Source: Brachypodium distachyon (taxonomy: Eukaryota > Streptophyta > Magnoliopsida > Poales > Poaceae). Taken from it: a stretch of DNA of 64,000 nucleotides. The stretch spans positions 5,456,001 through 5,520,000 of the forward strand of contig NC_016132.3 of assembly GCF_000005505.3 (NCBI RefSeq), read 5' to 3'. Positions within the stretch are counted from its first letter, which is position 1, and each line of letters opens with the position of its first letter. Of the stretch, positions 33,603 to 44,953 are shown one piece after another. The notes under the pieces are model-generated. The model had not been told where the DNA came from. It worked only from the letters and a program-made list of their open reading frames with translations, and made no database searches. The position numbers were made by a program, and so were the translations under genes.

Positions 33603-33707
33603 CTCCCTTCAATTCTAAATTGTTGTCGAAATATTATATATATCTAGACGCTTTTTAAAAATAAATACATGGGCAAATTTGAGTCAAGAATTTAGAACGA
33701 GAGTGAG
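33603..33707. mobile_element. Stowaway MITE, diverged
   Basis: TA-flanked. CTCCCTTCAATTCTAAATTG faces TTTAGAACGAGAGTGAG; the arms pair imperfectly. Confidence 0.65.
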
Positions 33708-33937
33708 TATTAGATTACTGCTACTGCTACCAGAGAAGCATCATGGGTCCGGGTCAACACTCGAAATCCAGTGACTACACTGCTAAAGAATTGAGACCGG
33801 GGAAGAAGAAGAATTTCTCCAGCTTACAGTTTCGACAACGATCAATTTTTTTTTTAGCGAAACGACAACGATCATGAAAAGCCACATTCTTTTTCCCCTC
33901 GCTACAGTACGGCCCGACGCGCTGTGGGCCGTGTCAA

Positions 33938-35276
33938 TCAGCTTAACCACTGGCCCGGCCCGTAATTGGTGCTAGGCCGTCGCGGGCGTCGTAACGGCCC
34001 ACTTGACACCACCGGAGCCGCGGCCGTGGGGTCAGCCCAGAAGTCCCGGAAGAGGACGACGACGACGCTGACGGTGCCCTCGCCCTCGCTGCCCGCGTGC
34101 TCGGCGAGCTCCTCCGCGAGCACGGCCGGCGTGCCCCTGCTGCCCACCCGTGCCAGCCACGGCGTTGTGGGCCTTGTGGCCCGTGCCGTCGCTCGCAGCC
34201 TCTGCGCCACGAGGGCGCACGCCGCCGCCGGGGAGACGTGATTCCAGAGCCCCGCCGTGGCCAGGATCAGGAACTCGTCGCGCGGGTCGCGGGCCACCGC
34301 CGTCACCTCCAGCCCCTGGAAACATGTGATTCGAGCGTTTTAGACAATTTCAGTTTGCACGGAGAAACTCTTGTAGAAAAACTAGATTTTGGGCTCCTGG
34401 AAATATAGGGATCGATTTGCCACCAAAATCTGTCGGAGGAACCGAAAAATAGATCGATCATATATATGGTAATTTTTTTCCTTTCTAGCTGGGATCGATT
34501 TGCCACCAAAATGTGTCGGAACAATGCTAAAACCAATGCTAGTATGAATATTTGGAAGGTAGATCACGTAACACCTCACGGCCGGTCAGCCGGTCACATG
34601 TACACAACTCACTCTAATTTATGAAGCATATAGCTTGCACGGACCATGATCTCCTAGATAAAAAGGCTTAAAAACTCCTGCGCTGTGCTCAGAAATGAAC
34701 TGTATACTTTACCCGGTAGTGCTCGGAGGCAGTGAGCTGCACGGCGACGCCGCCGCGGCAGAGCACGGCCCTGGAGACGCCGCGGTTGGCGAGCACGATG
34801 TAGTCCTTGAGCACCTGCGCCACGAGAGCCCTGGCTCCGACGTCGACGCCCACCAACTCTTGATCCACGGCCCGGAACGCCTCCGCCATGGTCGTCCTCC
34901 ACCAGCCTTCCACGCCCCCTTGGATCAGGAACCGGGGGGCCTCCGCGAGAAGCTCGCGCTCGACCTGCTGGGCGACGGCGCCGTGGAGTCGCTCCTTGAG
35001 GTGCCTGCAGCAGGCGCCGTCCGAGTCCGAGCGGCCGCCGTCGAAGACCCCGAAGTAGTCGAGGCCCAGCGCCGGCGACAGCGCCGTGAACGATGGCGCG
35101 GCGGCGGCCAGGGCGCCGCCCGTGCGGGAGGCGAGGCCGTACGAGAGGTCCAGCGCTGGGCATGCCCCCCATGCCACTTGCAGCATCGACGACGCCGTTG
35201 GGGCGTTGCCGTTGCTTGGCATCGCGATCTTGCTAACGACGCTCTGCCGCGTTTCAGTTTCAGTTTGCTCTACCAC
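33938..35276 (-). CDS. PP2C-like protein with degenerate catalytic motifs
   Basis: Two exons, 35276-34713 and 34315-33938, join in phase 0 (CGG|GTAAAG and TTTCCAG|GGG) to give 313 residues. PP2C blocks are recognisable but changed. GVFDGHG reads FGVFDGGRS (residues 76-83), GDSRAV reads RGVSRAV (165-171), and the C-terminal DGLWD reads AGLWN (209-213). The segment between the SRAV block and the final block (normally about 70 residues, with the VSRA-GD motif) is almost absent, and no exon for it was found in the 397-bp intron. The frame is nevertheless clean and GC-rich, as in an expressed gene. It is most likely a pseudophosphatase or a decaying paralogue, since metal-binding Asp residues are missing. 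ATG at 35222 is an alternative start. Family membership is fairly sure; activity is doubtful. Confidence 0.78.
34316..34712 (-). other. Intron of the PP2C-like gene
   Basis: Contains a 29-bp direct repeat, GGGATCGATTTGCCACCAAA plus tGTCGGA, at about 34409 and 34491. No coding segment matching the missing PP2C centre was found on either strand. Confidence 0.6.
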
Positions 35277-35716
35277 CAGAAATGGCCGGAGAGAGGCAAG
35301 GTTTTCTGAATGCTCAAGCTGTCCTCAAACCTTAGATCTGCCAAGGAGACGAGTGCAGAGTGGCCGTGTGGTGGCCGTGTGGCGGAGACTAGAAAAGGTT
35401 GCAGAGGGCCCTCAACCCAAGTGTATTTTGGGCTTCTTTTTTATTTTTCTCGATGGTATAAAGTCCGGTAACGAATGAATTTTCTTTGGGCACTCACGAG
35501 GATCACTGTAGCGTTGCCCATCAAAGAAATGTCCGTTTCAGGGCACAACCTCGGGCCTTGCTTGGGTGTGTACTATGCATGCAACACTACACTGAGATGA
35601 GAAACTAGACGTGGACAGGAGCATGGTCTCATTTACTGTTCTCTTTAAGGGAAGGATTCTCAGGTAGTTAGGTAGAAAGAGACCTCAGGTGCTATAAACG
35701 TGGAAGAATCGATTGC
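35277..35716. other. 5' flank of the PP2C-like gene
   Basis: Promoter side of the minus-strand gene. No TATA box is chosen, and no other gene is seen. Confidence 0.4.
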
Positions 35717-36345
35717 AATGTTTATCTCTGATGAAACTTAGCCATGCTGAACGTCATCGCTCGTGTTGTTCTTCCGATGACACTGGGGACTAACCTACCA
35801 ATGTCGCCCGAGTATGGGTTGTTAATGAGGCATCAACTAAAACTTGGCATGGTATTTCCGCCAAGACAGCTGAAACATAGTGGGTTTCCTGCTGATGTCC
35901 GGATCCGCTTCTCCGTTTCTCAATTACAATGTTTATCTCTGATGAAACTTAGCCGTGCTGAACGTCATCACTCGTGTTGCTCTTTCGATGATACTAGGGA
36001 CTAACCTAGCAATGTCGCCCGAGTATGGGTTGTTGATGAGGCATCAACTAAAACTTGGCATGGTATTTCCGCCAAGACAGCTGAAACACGGTGGTTTCCT
36101 GCTGATGTCCGGATCCGCTTCTCCGTTTCTCAATTACAATGTTTATCTCTGATGAAACTTAGCCGTGCTGAATGTCATCGCTCGTGTTTCTCTTTCGATG
36201 ACACTGGGGACTAACCTACCAATGTCGCCCGAGTATGGGTTGTTGATGAGGCATTAACTAAAACTTGGCATGGTATTTCCGCCAAAACAGCTGAAACACA
36301 GTGGGTTTCCTGCTGATGTCCGGATCCGCTTCTCCGTTTCTCATC
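35717..36345. repeat. Three-copy tandem repeat, about 210 bp per unit
   Basis: Units start at 35717, 35928 and 36138 with AATGTTTATCTCTGATGAAA and run through ATGTCGCCCGAGTATGGGTT to GTCCGGATCCGCTTCTCCGT. Copies differ by only a few single bases and 1-bp gaps. The third copy lacks the last few bases. The small open frames inside are a by-product. Confidence 0.93.
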
Positions 36346-36896
36346 TGATTTCTCTGTTAGCGTGAGAACAACTGTTGTTTCCGTTTCTTTTGGAATGGAA
36401 AATGGGTCCGTCCGATTTGAAAAAAAACTTGGCATGGTGTTGACCATAGCTTGCAATAACAACGCCAACAGGCGTCGTTTCCCTTTCTTAGAGGAGTCAA
36501 GTCCCTCAAAAAACAAGCCCTCTTCCTGGGTATCTCCACTCGGTGGTGATTTTGTTCCTCCAGTGATTCTGGGCTCTTCCCTAATCCTCTTAGTCATATG
36601 TGGCCGCAATGTCTACCCCTACTTATATCCGGTAAATCTCTTGGTTTCTAGGTAGACCTGAAGCCTCGATCGGGTTGCTTAGATGGGTATCATGCTAGAC
36701 GGGTTGGTGGTGGTTTCATCCTCATGTCTAGGGTTGTTGTTGCATTTCGCTAGTGATGAGCCCAATCTCTGGGATTGGTAATCGGGGCATCAACAGAAAC
36801 TTTGTTGTGCTATGTATCTACCAACAATGATAACACCTTTGGACATCGTTTCTCTCCTTGAGAGGGGTTGTCAGGAATCTCTCGATCCTTCCCTAA
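36346..36896. other. Intergenic spacer
   Basis: Contains a short open frame (36362-36655) with no recognised domain. No other features were found. Confidence 0.35.
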
Positions 36897-37145
36897 GGTC
36901 TTGTTTGGTATTAGAGTTTTGGGGGTGTTTTTTAGGGTATCATCCACTTCAAATTGAAAAAACACTAGAAACCTCAAATGGTTGTTTGGTAAGAAGGGTT
37001 TAAAGAGAATTATCCTCAGTTTTACTCCACAAAACACTCCATTAACACTAGTGTTTTGGTTTTTTTAGAGTTTTGAGTGAACACCCAAAACCTTCAAATA
37101 TCAAAAACTAGTGACTAAAGAAATACACTCTTGCCAAACAAGCCC
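36897..37145. mobile_element. Tourist-like (PIF/Harbinger) MITE, 249 bp
   Basis: Flanked by TAA (36894-36896 and 37146-37148). The ends GGTCTTGTTTGGTA and, from the right, GGGCTTGTTTGGCA are inverted repeats of the Tourist type. Confidence 0.85.
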
Positions 37146-37432
37146 TAAACGTCTTATATTTCACGTTAATAAAAACACGCGTGACATGTTGGAAGAGTAA
37201 TCGCTGGTCCACGTATAGCACAACATATCATATCACTCCACTCACGATACACGCAACCACTAGCCACTAGCTTAGCCTAGAAAGGGCAAGGAGGATGGCT
37301 GAGATCGTCAGTAGCCCATCACCCCCCACAACTTTCCTCTTGTTGTAAACCCTAACAATTATAACTCGCGTAGTACCACGCCACAACACACTGCGTGCCC
37401 CCCGGCCCAGTGCTGCAGCCTGCAGCTGATTT

Positions 37433-39977
37433 TCAGACGAGCTTGTAGCCCGTGACCCAGACGTCCGCCGGCGGCGCGGCGTGCACGTACACGAACACTG
37501 CGCTCCCGCCGGCGGGAAGCAGCGCCGGGTCCGAGCCTGGGAGCACGTAGCCGTACCGCGTCTCGCGGAGCCCCCACACTGGACCGTAGAGCTTGGCGAC
37601 GCCGATGTGGAGCTCCTGCACCGTCTTGTGTGGATATCCGTTGGTCACCGTCACCACGTACCGGGTGTATGTCCGGCCCTTCTCCGTCCACGACGCCGTC
37701 ACGTTCTGCTCGATCGCAATGGGCGAGGCGTGCTCATCAGCAGCTGCAACACATGTCACAAGGGTCAATTAAGAATTTAATTAATTAGCTAGTCTCCGAG
37801 ACTCTGTTAGCAACCAGTACTCTGCATCACCAAGAAAGTCATTACCAGGGGAAAGAGATGGAAGCGAGGTCCGGTTGTCACTCTTGATTCCTGCCGTAGC
37901 AATCTCTGCAAGATAAAATAATAAAATCTCAAAATCAAATTATGAGTGATTTATCTCTCAGATAACTTCCGAATTTTTTTTTACATGCACACGAATGCCA
38001 GGGCAGAGAAACGCGGGTAAATCAAGTTACTCACCGTCCGAAACTGACCGATCAAACCGGCTACTGCCGCCGGCGGCCAAACGAGCGAGCACGCCCATGA
38101 GCGGCGCATTGTTATAGGTTGTGGGCTCCGTTTGCTGGTAGTTATTCCTCTCATCGGCGAAGTTATCGTACTCATCAGGGCCACCAACAATAGCTCCATC
38201 CAACAAGTTGGGGTTGCTCCCTTTCCGACCATACCAGTTAGAGTACCCCTCGTTGCACCCCACGAAGGACGGGTCGGACTTGAAGGAAACGATGGACGCG
38301 CCACGGTGGTGCGCCTCGCGCGGGTACGTGGCGCCATAGCCTACCATGTAGCTCGTCGCCCTCGGGTTGGACCCCAGGATGTAGTCCACCTGGGCCGTGG
38401 CGAAGGACAAGAGCTCGGCGGGCTGGGCCGTGCTCCCGGACGGGCACTGGACGGCCCGTTTCGCCTGGCCCAGGTGGTCGGAGTAGGCCGCGAGCAGGAA
38501 GGCCGCGGAGGTCACGAACTGCAGGTTGTTCCATTTCTGGAAGTACAGCATGCCCCCGGGCGTCCGCTGGACGTTGTTGTTGGATGCCTTGCCGAGGCAG
38601 GAGCACGCGAAGAGGTCGGCTTTCTGCTGGTACCGCCGCAGCGCGCCGGCGTGCGCCGCGGCGCCGGCTTTGCCCTGGAGGAGGATCTTGGATGCCAGGA
38701 CTTGCACGCCCGGGTACTTGATGTCCCAGCCGAACTGGTTCGTGGACCAGCCCGTGCCGCCCAGCGAGTCGCCGTTGTTGGCCAGGTACGCCAGGTAGTG
38801 TTCGTCGTTCGTCGCTTGGTACAGCCACGCCGATGCCCAGAGAAGCTCGTCCTGAAAGACGCGTCGCACGAATTGGGAGGAAGAAAACAATGCCAGGCTT
38901 TGGCTTTTAGTTTCGCCTGAACGAAATGTTGTTCGTGTCGTCGGAAATTGTTACTCCTTACCCCGTATCCGCTGACCGATCCGTAATAGCCCTTGGCGAC
39001 CGGGATGCTGGTGTCGTACCTTCCGCGGTACTTGTCGGCGAAATCAAACAGCTGAGATCGACACATACACCCACCAAATGAGGCAAGAAACATCATTAAC
39101 AATTGGTTTAATCTCGGAATTAGGTTTTAATTAATTAACCCGATTCAACGTTACCTGCTTGGAATGTTGCAGGAGTTGGCTGGCGTAGCCCGGGTTGGAG
39201 CGGCGGAACACGAGTGACGCGGCAGCCATTGCCGCGGCGGTCTCTCCGGCGAGTTCGGACCCCGGGTGCTGCGTGTCGAGGCGGTACGCCTGACGGCTCG
39301 TCGTCATGTCCTCCGGCCGCTGCCAGCAGCTGTGATCCGAGTCGCCGTCTCCGACCTGGACAAGAATCAGGCAAGGCAATCCCCCGTGTCAATGTCATGC
39401 ATGTGTATCTATTTACCGCTACAGATCAGAAGTATACCGACCTCTCCGTAGAGCACGTTGGCCTCCGGATGCGCCTTGATGAAGTAGTCGGTGCCCCACT
39501 TGACGGCCTCGACGGCGTGGTCGAGCTGCCCGGCGGCCGCCATCTGCTCGCCGTACTCCACGATGCTCCACGACATCATGGTCACCGTGAACGCCATCGG
39601 CAGCCCGAACTTGACGTTGTCGCCGGCGTCGTAGTAACCCCCCGTCAGATCCACCTGGGAAGCAAACAGAAGAATTAATACGTTGGAGAATTGAAGTGCC
39701 CAAAATAGTAATACAAGGATATAATCAATTGCACCGACAATTGCAATATGCAAATGCAAATTAACGGCATATTATATTATACCCCGTTGGCCTTCCCGTC
39801 GAGGAGGCCGGAGTTGGCCCTCCAGGCGATCCTCTGGCTGCTGGGGAGCGTGCCGGACCGCTGCGCCTCCAGGAAGAGGATGCTCTTGCTCAGCGCCGTG
39901 CCGTAGTCGTGACCGCCGCCGCAGTACGCCACCTGCGCCATGGCGGTGAGCACCAAGATAACGAGGAGAGCCGCCAT
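37433..39977 (-). CDS. GH9 class C endo-1,4-beta-glucanase with C-terminal CBM49
   Basis: Seven exons: 39977-39783, 39654-39442, 39355-39155, 39051-38962, 38851-38035, 37905-37846 and 37743-37433. All phases close, giving 628 residues. The signal peptide is about 1-20 ([20 protein letters not shown]). The GH9 catalytic domain runs to about 495 with [13 protein letters not shown] (70-82, catalytic Asp residues), HHRGAS at 414-419, and [11 protein letters not shown] (466-476) carrying the acid Glu. After a short Ser/Thr/Pro linker encoded by the 60-nt exon, residues about 525-628 form a CBM49-like module ([31 protein letters not shown]). Class C enzymes are secreted and act on amorphous cellulose during wall loosening; CBM49 binds crystalline cellulose. 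No membrane anchor is present. An in-frame ATG at 40055 would disrupt the signal peptide, so 39977 is preferred. Confidence 0.95.
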
Positions 39978-40119
39978 TCCCACACACCGCGTGCTGCTCC
40001 TGCTTCCTAGCTTCCCCCTTTTTGCTGAAAGCCGAAAGGCCAATGCAAGAAGCAAGGCTGAGAAGAAACACTACAATGTGTGTTGATTTGGATAGAGAGA
40101 TGTGGAGCTTGAGAGCCTG

Positions 40120-40127
40120 TATTTATA
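40120..40127 (-). promoter_or_regulatory. TATA box of the GH9 gene
   Basis: TATAAATA on the minus strand, about 145 bp before the ATG, predicts a 5' UTR of about 110 nt. Confidence 0.78.
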
Positions 40128-40342
40128 GTGTGGGCGGAAGTGGAAGTGGAAGAGGGCCAGAGAGAATTCGAGGCTCAAAGGTGGCGTATCTCGACAGGTT
40201 TAATGCTCCCTTTGATTTAGCTATAACTGTTCTCAATTCATCGACCACGCGCATAGAGCAAGGATGCACGAAACATAAAGAAAGGTTAACTAGAAATGAC
40301 CGTATATACCCTTATGAGCAATCTAATCTAATACTATCTCGT

Positions 40343-41025
40343 TAAAATAGCAGAAATTTTATGGTCTAAATTTTACAAAAATTAATGTACGGTCTAGATT
40401 AATCGTCACATGATAAAAATTAAAAAGAAAATCCGATCAAGTACGTACAATGGAAACACCAATCGGTACTTTGGTAAAAATCCAATCGCTAATAATTACG
40501 GAAAAAAGGATGTCAATTAAAAAAAATCTGATTCGTGTACGTAGTACGTACAGACGTACTATGGAAACTTTATTTTAGGAAACGTACTATACATGGAAAC
40601 TAGAAACCAATATTATGTTATAGAAAAGCAAATCGGCAAGCTGGCAGAAAAAAAAAGGCGATTGCTAATACGTACTCCGATAAAAATAGTAGAAATGTTT
40701 ATAGCCTAGATTTTACAAAAGTTAATGTACGGTCTAAATTAATCGTCACATGATAAAAAGACAAAAGAAAATCCGATCGAGTACGTGCAATGGAAACACC
40801 AATCAGTATACTTGGGTAAAATCCAATCGCTGATACTTACGTAAAAAAGGATGTCAATTAAAAAAAGATCTGATTCGTGTACGTAGGAGTACGTACTATG
40901 GAAACACTATTTTAGGAAACGTACTATACATGGAAACTAGAAACCAATTATGCTAAATAAAGCCAATCGGCATGCTGGCAGAAAAAAAAAGGCGATTGCT
41001 AATACCGTACTCCGATAAAATAAAA
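40343..41025. repeat. 340-bp tandem duplication upstream of the GH9 gene
   Basis: Copy 1 starts near 40343 and copy 2 near 40683; the marker AATGTACGGTCTA recurs at 40384 and 40724, exactly 340 bp apart. Copies share AAGAAAATCCGATC, TGGAAACACCAATC, GTCAATTAAAAAAA and AAAAAAAGGCGATTGCTAAT. They differ by scattered substitutions and small gaps, including one fewer GTAC repeat in copy 2. Confidence 0.9.
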
Positions 41026-43467
41026 ATCGGGTAATTCCCTCAAAATAAGTCTGAGGTGTGGGCACAACCCTGGTCAGTATTCTACTTTAGCTACTCCAGA
41101 TTATGATTTTACCTTCGTTTTCTGATACTTTCGTTTCTCAAAGCATCCGCGTTAGAGCATTAAGTAGTATCGACTCACGGTTAGTACGTAATTGGTTTGA
41201 TTTGTATTTGGCTCGCTACTGCAAAACATAGCTCGACAATCAAGTCCGGGCTCTCATATTTGCCATGGAGGCAGTTTATATGTGTGTTAATAAAACACCC
41301 AAGTGCGTAGTAAGCAAATATACAATGTCTAAATCACCAATAATTTTCTAAAACTACATTGGTAGGCCTGCATACGGCATACCTCTCTCTCTATTTCCTT
41401 TGTTTTATCATGTGATCGACAACATAAAATTCTGATCAAGCTTAAATGTGCGAAGAAGTTCTCACGCGCACCGTTGTGCGGAGAAGTTCTGAGCAACATA
41501 TGCAATCATATGATGGGCAAAGTAGTCACGGTGCTGATTCAATCTGGCTAATAATTTACTATTAATTCAGACATAAATATAATGTATTTTCCTGATTGAC
41601 TTATTCGAATTGTCTGATGCAAAATCTGCCCATCACGAAATGAAATTTGCATGTCCTGCGGCCGACATGTCATAGAAATAGGGTGGCCATGTGCCATAGC
41701 CACAAGGAGAGGAATGTTTTCAACTGAGGTAAATTAGTCCAAATTCTTTGCTAAAAGTACAAGTTGGCCAGACGGACGGTTGCGATGAGGCCACGTCTCC
41801 ATTCAGAGTAGATTGAACTTTTTTGCTCTCAATTCTTGGGACTAGTCCACCCTAATTTACAAGAAGTTGGACCAATTTGCTCATGTCTCTCAAGTAGTTG
41901 GACCACGAGTGTATTTAACTCTTTTGAACTCTGCAGAGGCATCCAAGAACACATAAAAAAAAGTCACCCACGCTTTGCGTTCGTCATGTAACTTGCATGG
42001 TGCATGTTAACGCAGATTTGGATTAGTTTTGGACGCGCAAAACGAGAAAAATACAACATCAACGGCAGGGTGGAATTCAGTTATAAAAAGAATTAGTACT
42101 GCATACTGCTTTCTGGGGATTTTGGCTGATACCATTCAGGAACAGGAAGCAGCTGCTTAATTGCCGCGCGCTGCTTTCTGGGATTTTGGTTGACCAAGCA
42201 GTGAAGTCGATTCATAAAAAGGTGAAGCCAATGCTGGTCTGAAACAGTGAAACAGTATACTACTATGGGTATTCTGCCCATTTCAGGTTCTTGTGCTTGT
42301 TCACTTTCAAAAAATAAGGTTCTTGTGCTTGTTCTTGGCCGATCAAGTGATTACTCTCCTTCCGTTTGCAGATGGAAATAACAATATCCTGCTATGTCGT
42401 CATTTGAACACGAGGCAGCAACTGTTCTTTTCTTCTTCTTCCTTTTTCGAAATAGAATCTTTCCTTCTTTTAGTTTCCCAAACTGCTCCTGCTTTTCGAA
42501 CAGCAAGGGAACAAGCGTAGAATAAGAAGAAGAAAAAGGAAAGGCGTACCTAGCTACCTACACGGATTTGATAGGAGTACTCCATATGGTTGCAGGTTGC
42601 TTCATTGATTCGCAGTGCAAGAATTTACCGCTAATCTGCAATTAATTAGCCGCTGCATGCGCGCGAGACAGCGAAACCCGATCGTTGATCGTGCCAGGAT
42701 TTCTGACGGCGGGCGTGGCCTAGCTACCGCCCGGTTGACAGGGCCCCGGTAACTCGCGTGAGATGCAGCACGTCAGGTTGAAAGTCTCGCGGAGTTCTTC
42801 CCCATTTTCCCGTCCTTCTCCTTTTGACTCCATTGACAGTTGATCGGTCCCATCCACATCTCTGGCTTGCGTGCTCTGCTGCATGTAACAGATGCTCCTG
42901 CTTTTATGTGATCGACTTGATCGGGATTCGATCGAACAGACGATGGATGATGGCAACCAGGCCAGGCCACACCAACAGCAGGAACCTCCCGAGCACACAG
43001 GGGACAACCGGACAATTGCAGTGCAGGTAAGCCCAAAAAGCCGTTTACTAGCTTAACCATATCGAGCTCTAGGTTGCCAGTTCGGGAAGACGCGAGATAG
43101 CTACTCCGTATTAGTGCAGGGAGTACAGGATATATGTCGTCCGGTTAAACCCGTTGCACCGGCATCCATGTGACGTGACGCCTCAAGTTGTTTTAGTCCG
43201 TTCCGGGTGCAGTGGCCGGAAGCAGGCAGGCTTGATTTCCGGCACAACCTTAATAAAACTGTCCCCCTTTGGATCGACCTGCACTGCACACTGCACAGGG
43301 GGGGTTCAGTTCAGTCATTGCACACTGCACGCTTGCATCAGGGCACGGACGTATACTGATGAACTAGAGTAGAAACTCCAGTGCTGTGACCAAAGCATCG
43401 TCATGAAATTCACGGGTTTTCTTGTTGATTTTCTGTGCCCCGGCCCGGACGTGATCTTATTAAGTTA
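41026..43467. other. Intergenic spacer, about 2.4 kb
   Basis: No supported gene. A short direct repeat, GCTTTCTGG(G)GATTTTGG, occurs at about 42107 and 42171. GC is higher around 42650-43350, but open frames there lack recognisable domains. Confidence 0.4.
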
Positions 43468-43578
43468 CTCACTCTGATTCTAAATTTTTGACTCAAACTT
43501 GTCTAAATATGAATGTACCTTCTTAAAAAACGTTTAGATACATGTAATATTTTGATAACAATTCAGGATTGGAGGGAG
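43468..43578. mobile_element. Stowaway MITE
   Basis: TA-flanked. CTCACTCTGATTCTAAATTT faces AATTCAGGATTGGAGGGAG. The interior resembles that of the copy at 15672-15784 (TAGATACATGTAATATTTTG). Confidence 0.85.
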
Positions 43579-43969
43579 TAACTTTTTTTATTTACGGACG
43601 CTGAAGACTTCTCCGGTGAGTAATTAAGGACGACAAACCCCCTGATTCATGCGCAGAGACGAACAAGGGAATGTTCCAACTTCCAAAAGCTCGCCCCGAG
43701 CCGCAATCGGACATATCCGGCGCCGGCCTCCCGGCTCCCGCACATGCATGGAGTGCTGCCGCCGTTTTCGAATTCTCCAAACTAATAAAATTTGCAGTTG
43801 ATTAACCCTCTCGAGAGTTTGACTCTAGATTGTTGACTCGGGTCGAGTCGAGCCCTGTGCCGTCCAGGCCCGTGATTTCTGCCCAGTCAACGGCCGGATT
43901 CAGGTGCACGCTAGCGCCTGTCCGTATATGCTTCGTCGTACCCTTTCATGCCACAAACAGGTCGTAGAG

Positions 43970-44018
43970 CTCCTCCGTTCCGAATTAATTGACGTGGATT
44001 TGTATAAAATTGAAGGAG
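43970..44018. mobile_element. Short deleted Stowaway derivative
   Basis: CTCCTCCGTTCCGAATTAAT on the left and AAATTGAAGGAG on the right are recognisable termini around a reduced core that includes GACGTGGATTTGTATA, also present at 49437. Confidence 0.5.
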
Positions 44019-44953
44019 TACATGAGATCAATGCTGTGATGTCGCGGATTCATCTGTTTCACAAATCAGATTACGACTCTCCATGCCTAGCTACCTCCTT
44101 TTTATCTGATCTCCCGATTCATGAAAATAGTAGCAAATTTAGATCGGGCGGATGTGTTCACCATCCTTCTCTACAAAAACAGACAGCGAGTTTTCTCAAA
44201 ATTCCTAGTAGTAGTACTCCGTAGTTGATTTTTTATATTGGCTAAGTAGTACTCCCGGTGTTATCTAACCATGCAAACACCAGTTCTAGCGTGTGCGTGA
44301 ACGATCAGCTGCTTCCAAGCTCTTCTGACGAAGAACGAACTTGGTACGCACTAGACAGCAGTTCTAGGCTTCTAGCGTGTCCCGAAGGGCGTGACCACGA
44401 ATTAACGGGTTAGAGACAAACCTAATTCCCAGTTTCACGTCGCCGTGTCTACGTCCCACCTTTCTGAATTTTCAACACTGAATTCCCCAATCACATTTCA
44501 TGTACTTCCAGATCTTCAGTCAAGACAATTCTACATTACGCTGACATGATTAAAAAACTTCGCATTTCAACGGAAAACCAAAGTAGAACACCGGCCTGGC
44601 TGCCAAAATGACAAGCCAAACTTCTGAAACCTTAAATCGGCTGTACAGGATGGCCTGGAAGACATGACAAGGCACGAGACAAGGTGAAGTAGCTGTCCAG
44701 TTCTTTAGCTATTACGAAGGAATGTTCACGAGGTTTGACACAAATTTGTAAGCTTTTCATCCTCTTGTAGCCGGCGACTTTACCTGGTGATGAAGGCTAC
44801 CCTGAATGCTTATTCCAGAGAGTTAGGATTAACCACCACAAAATTCTCTAGGGCACATACACAGTTAGATTTGCTGGGCTGCAAGAGTACACTCTACATG
44901 AGATGACGCCCCGGCCATGTCTGAATCTGAATGAGACTATTTAACTCTGTTCT
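44019..44953. other. Intergenic spacer and 3' flank
   Basis: No gene recognised. The right part is probable 3' UTR of the minus-strand A_thal_3526-family gene. Confidence 0.4.

Noticed and set aside
38132..38920. A 262-codon plus-strand frame
   Set aside because: It is the reverse of GH9 exon 5, whose family motifs are unambiguous.
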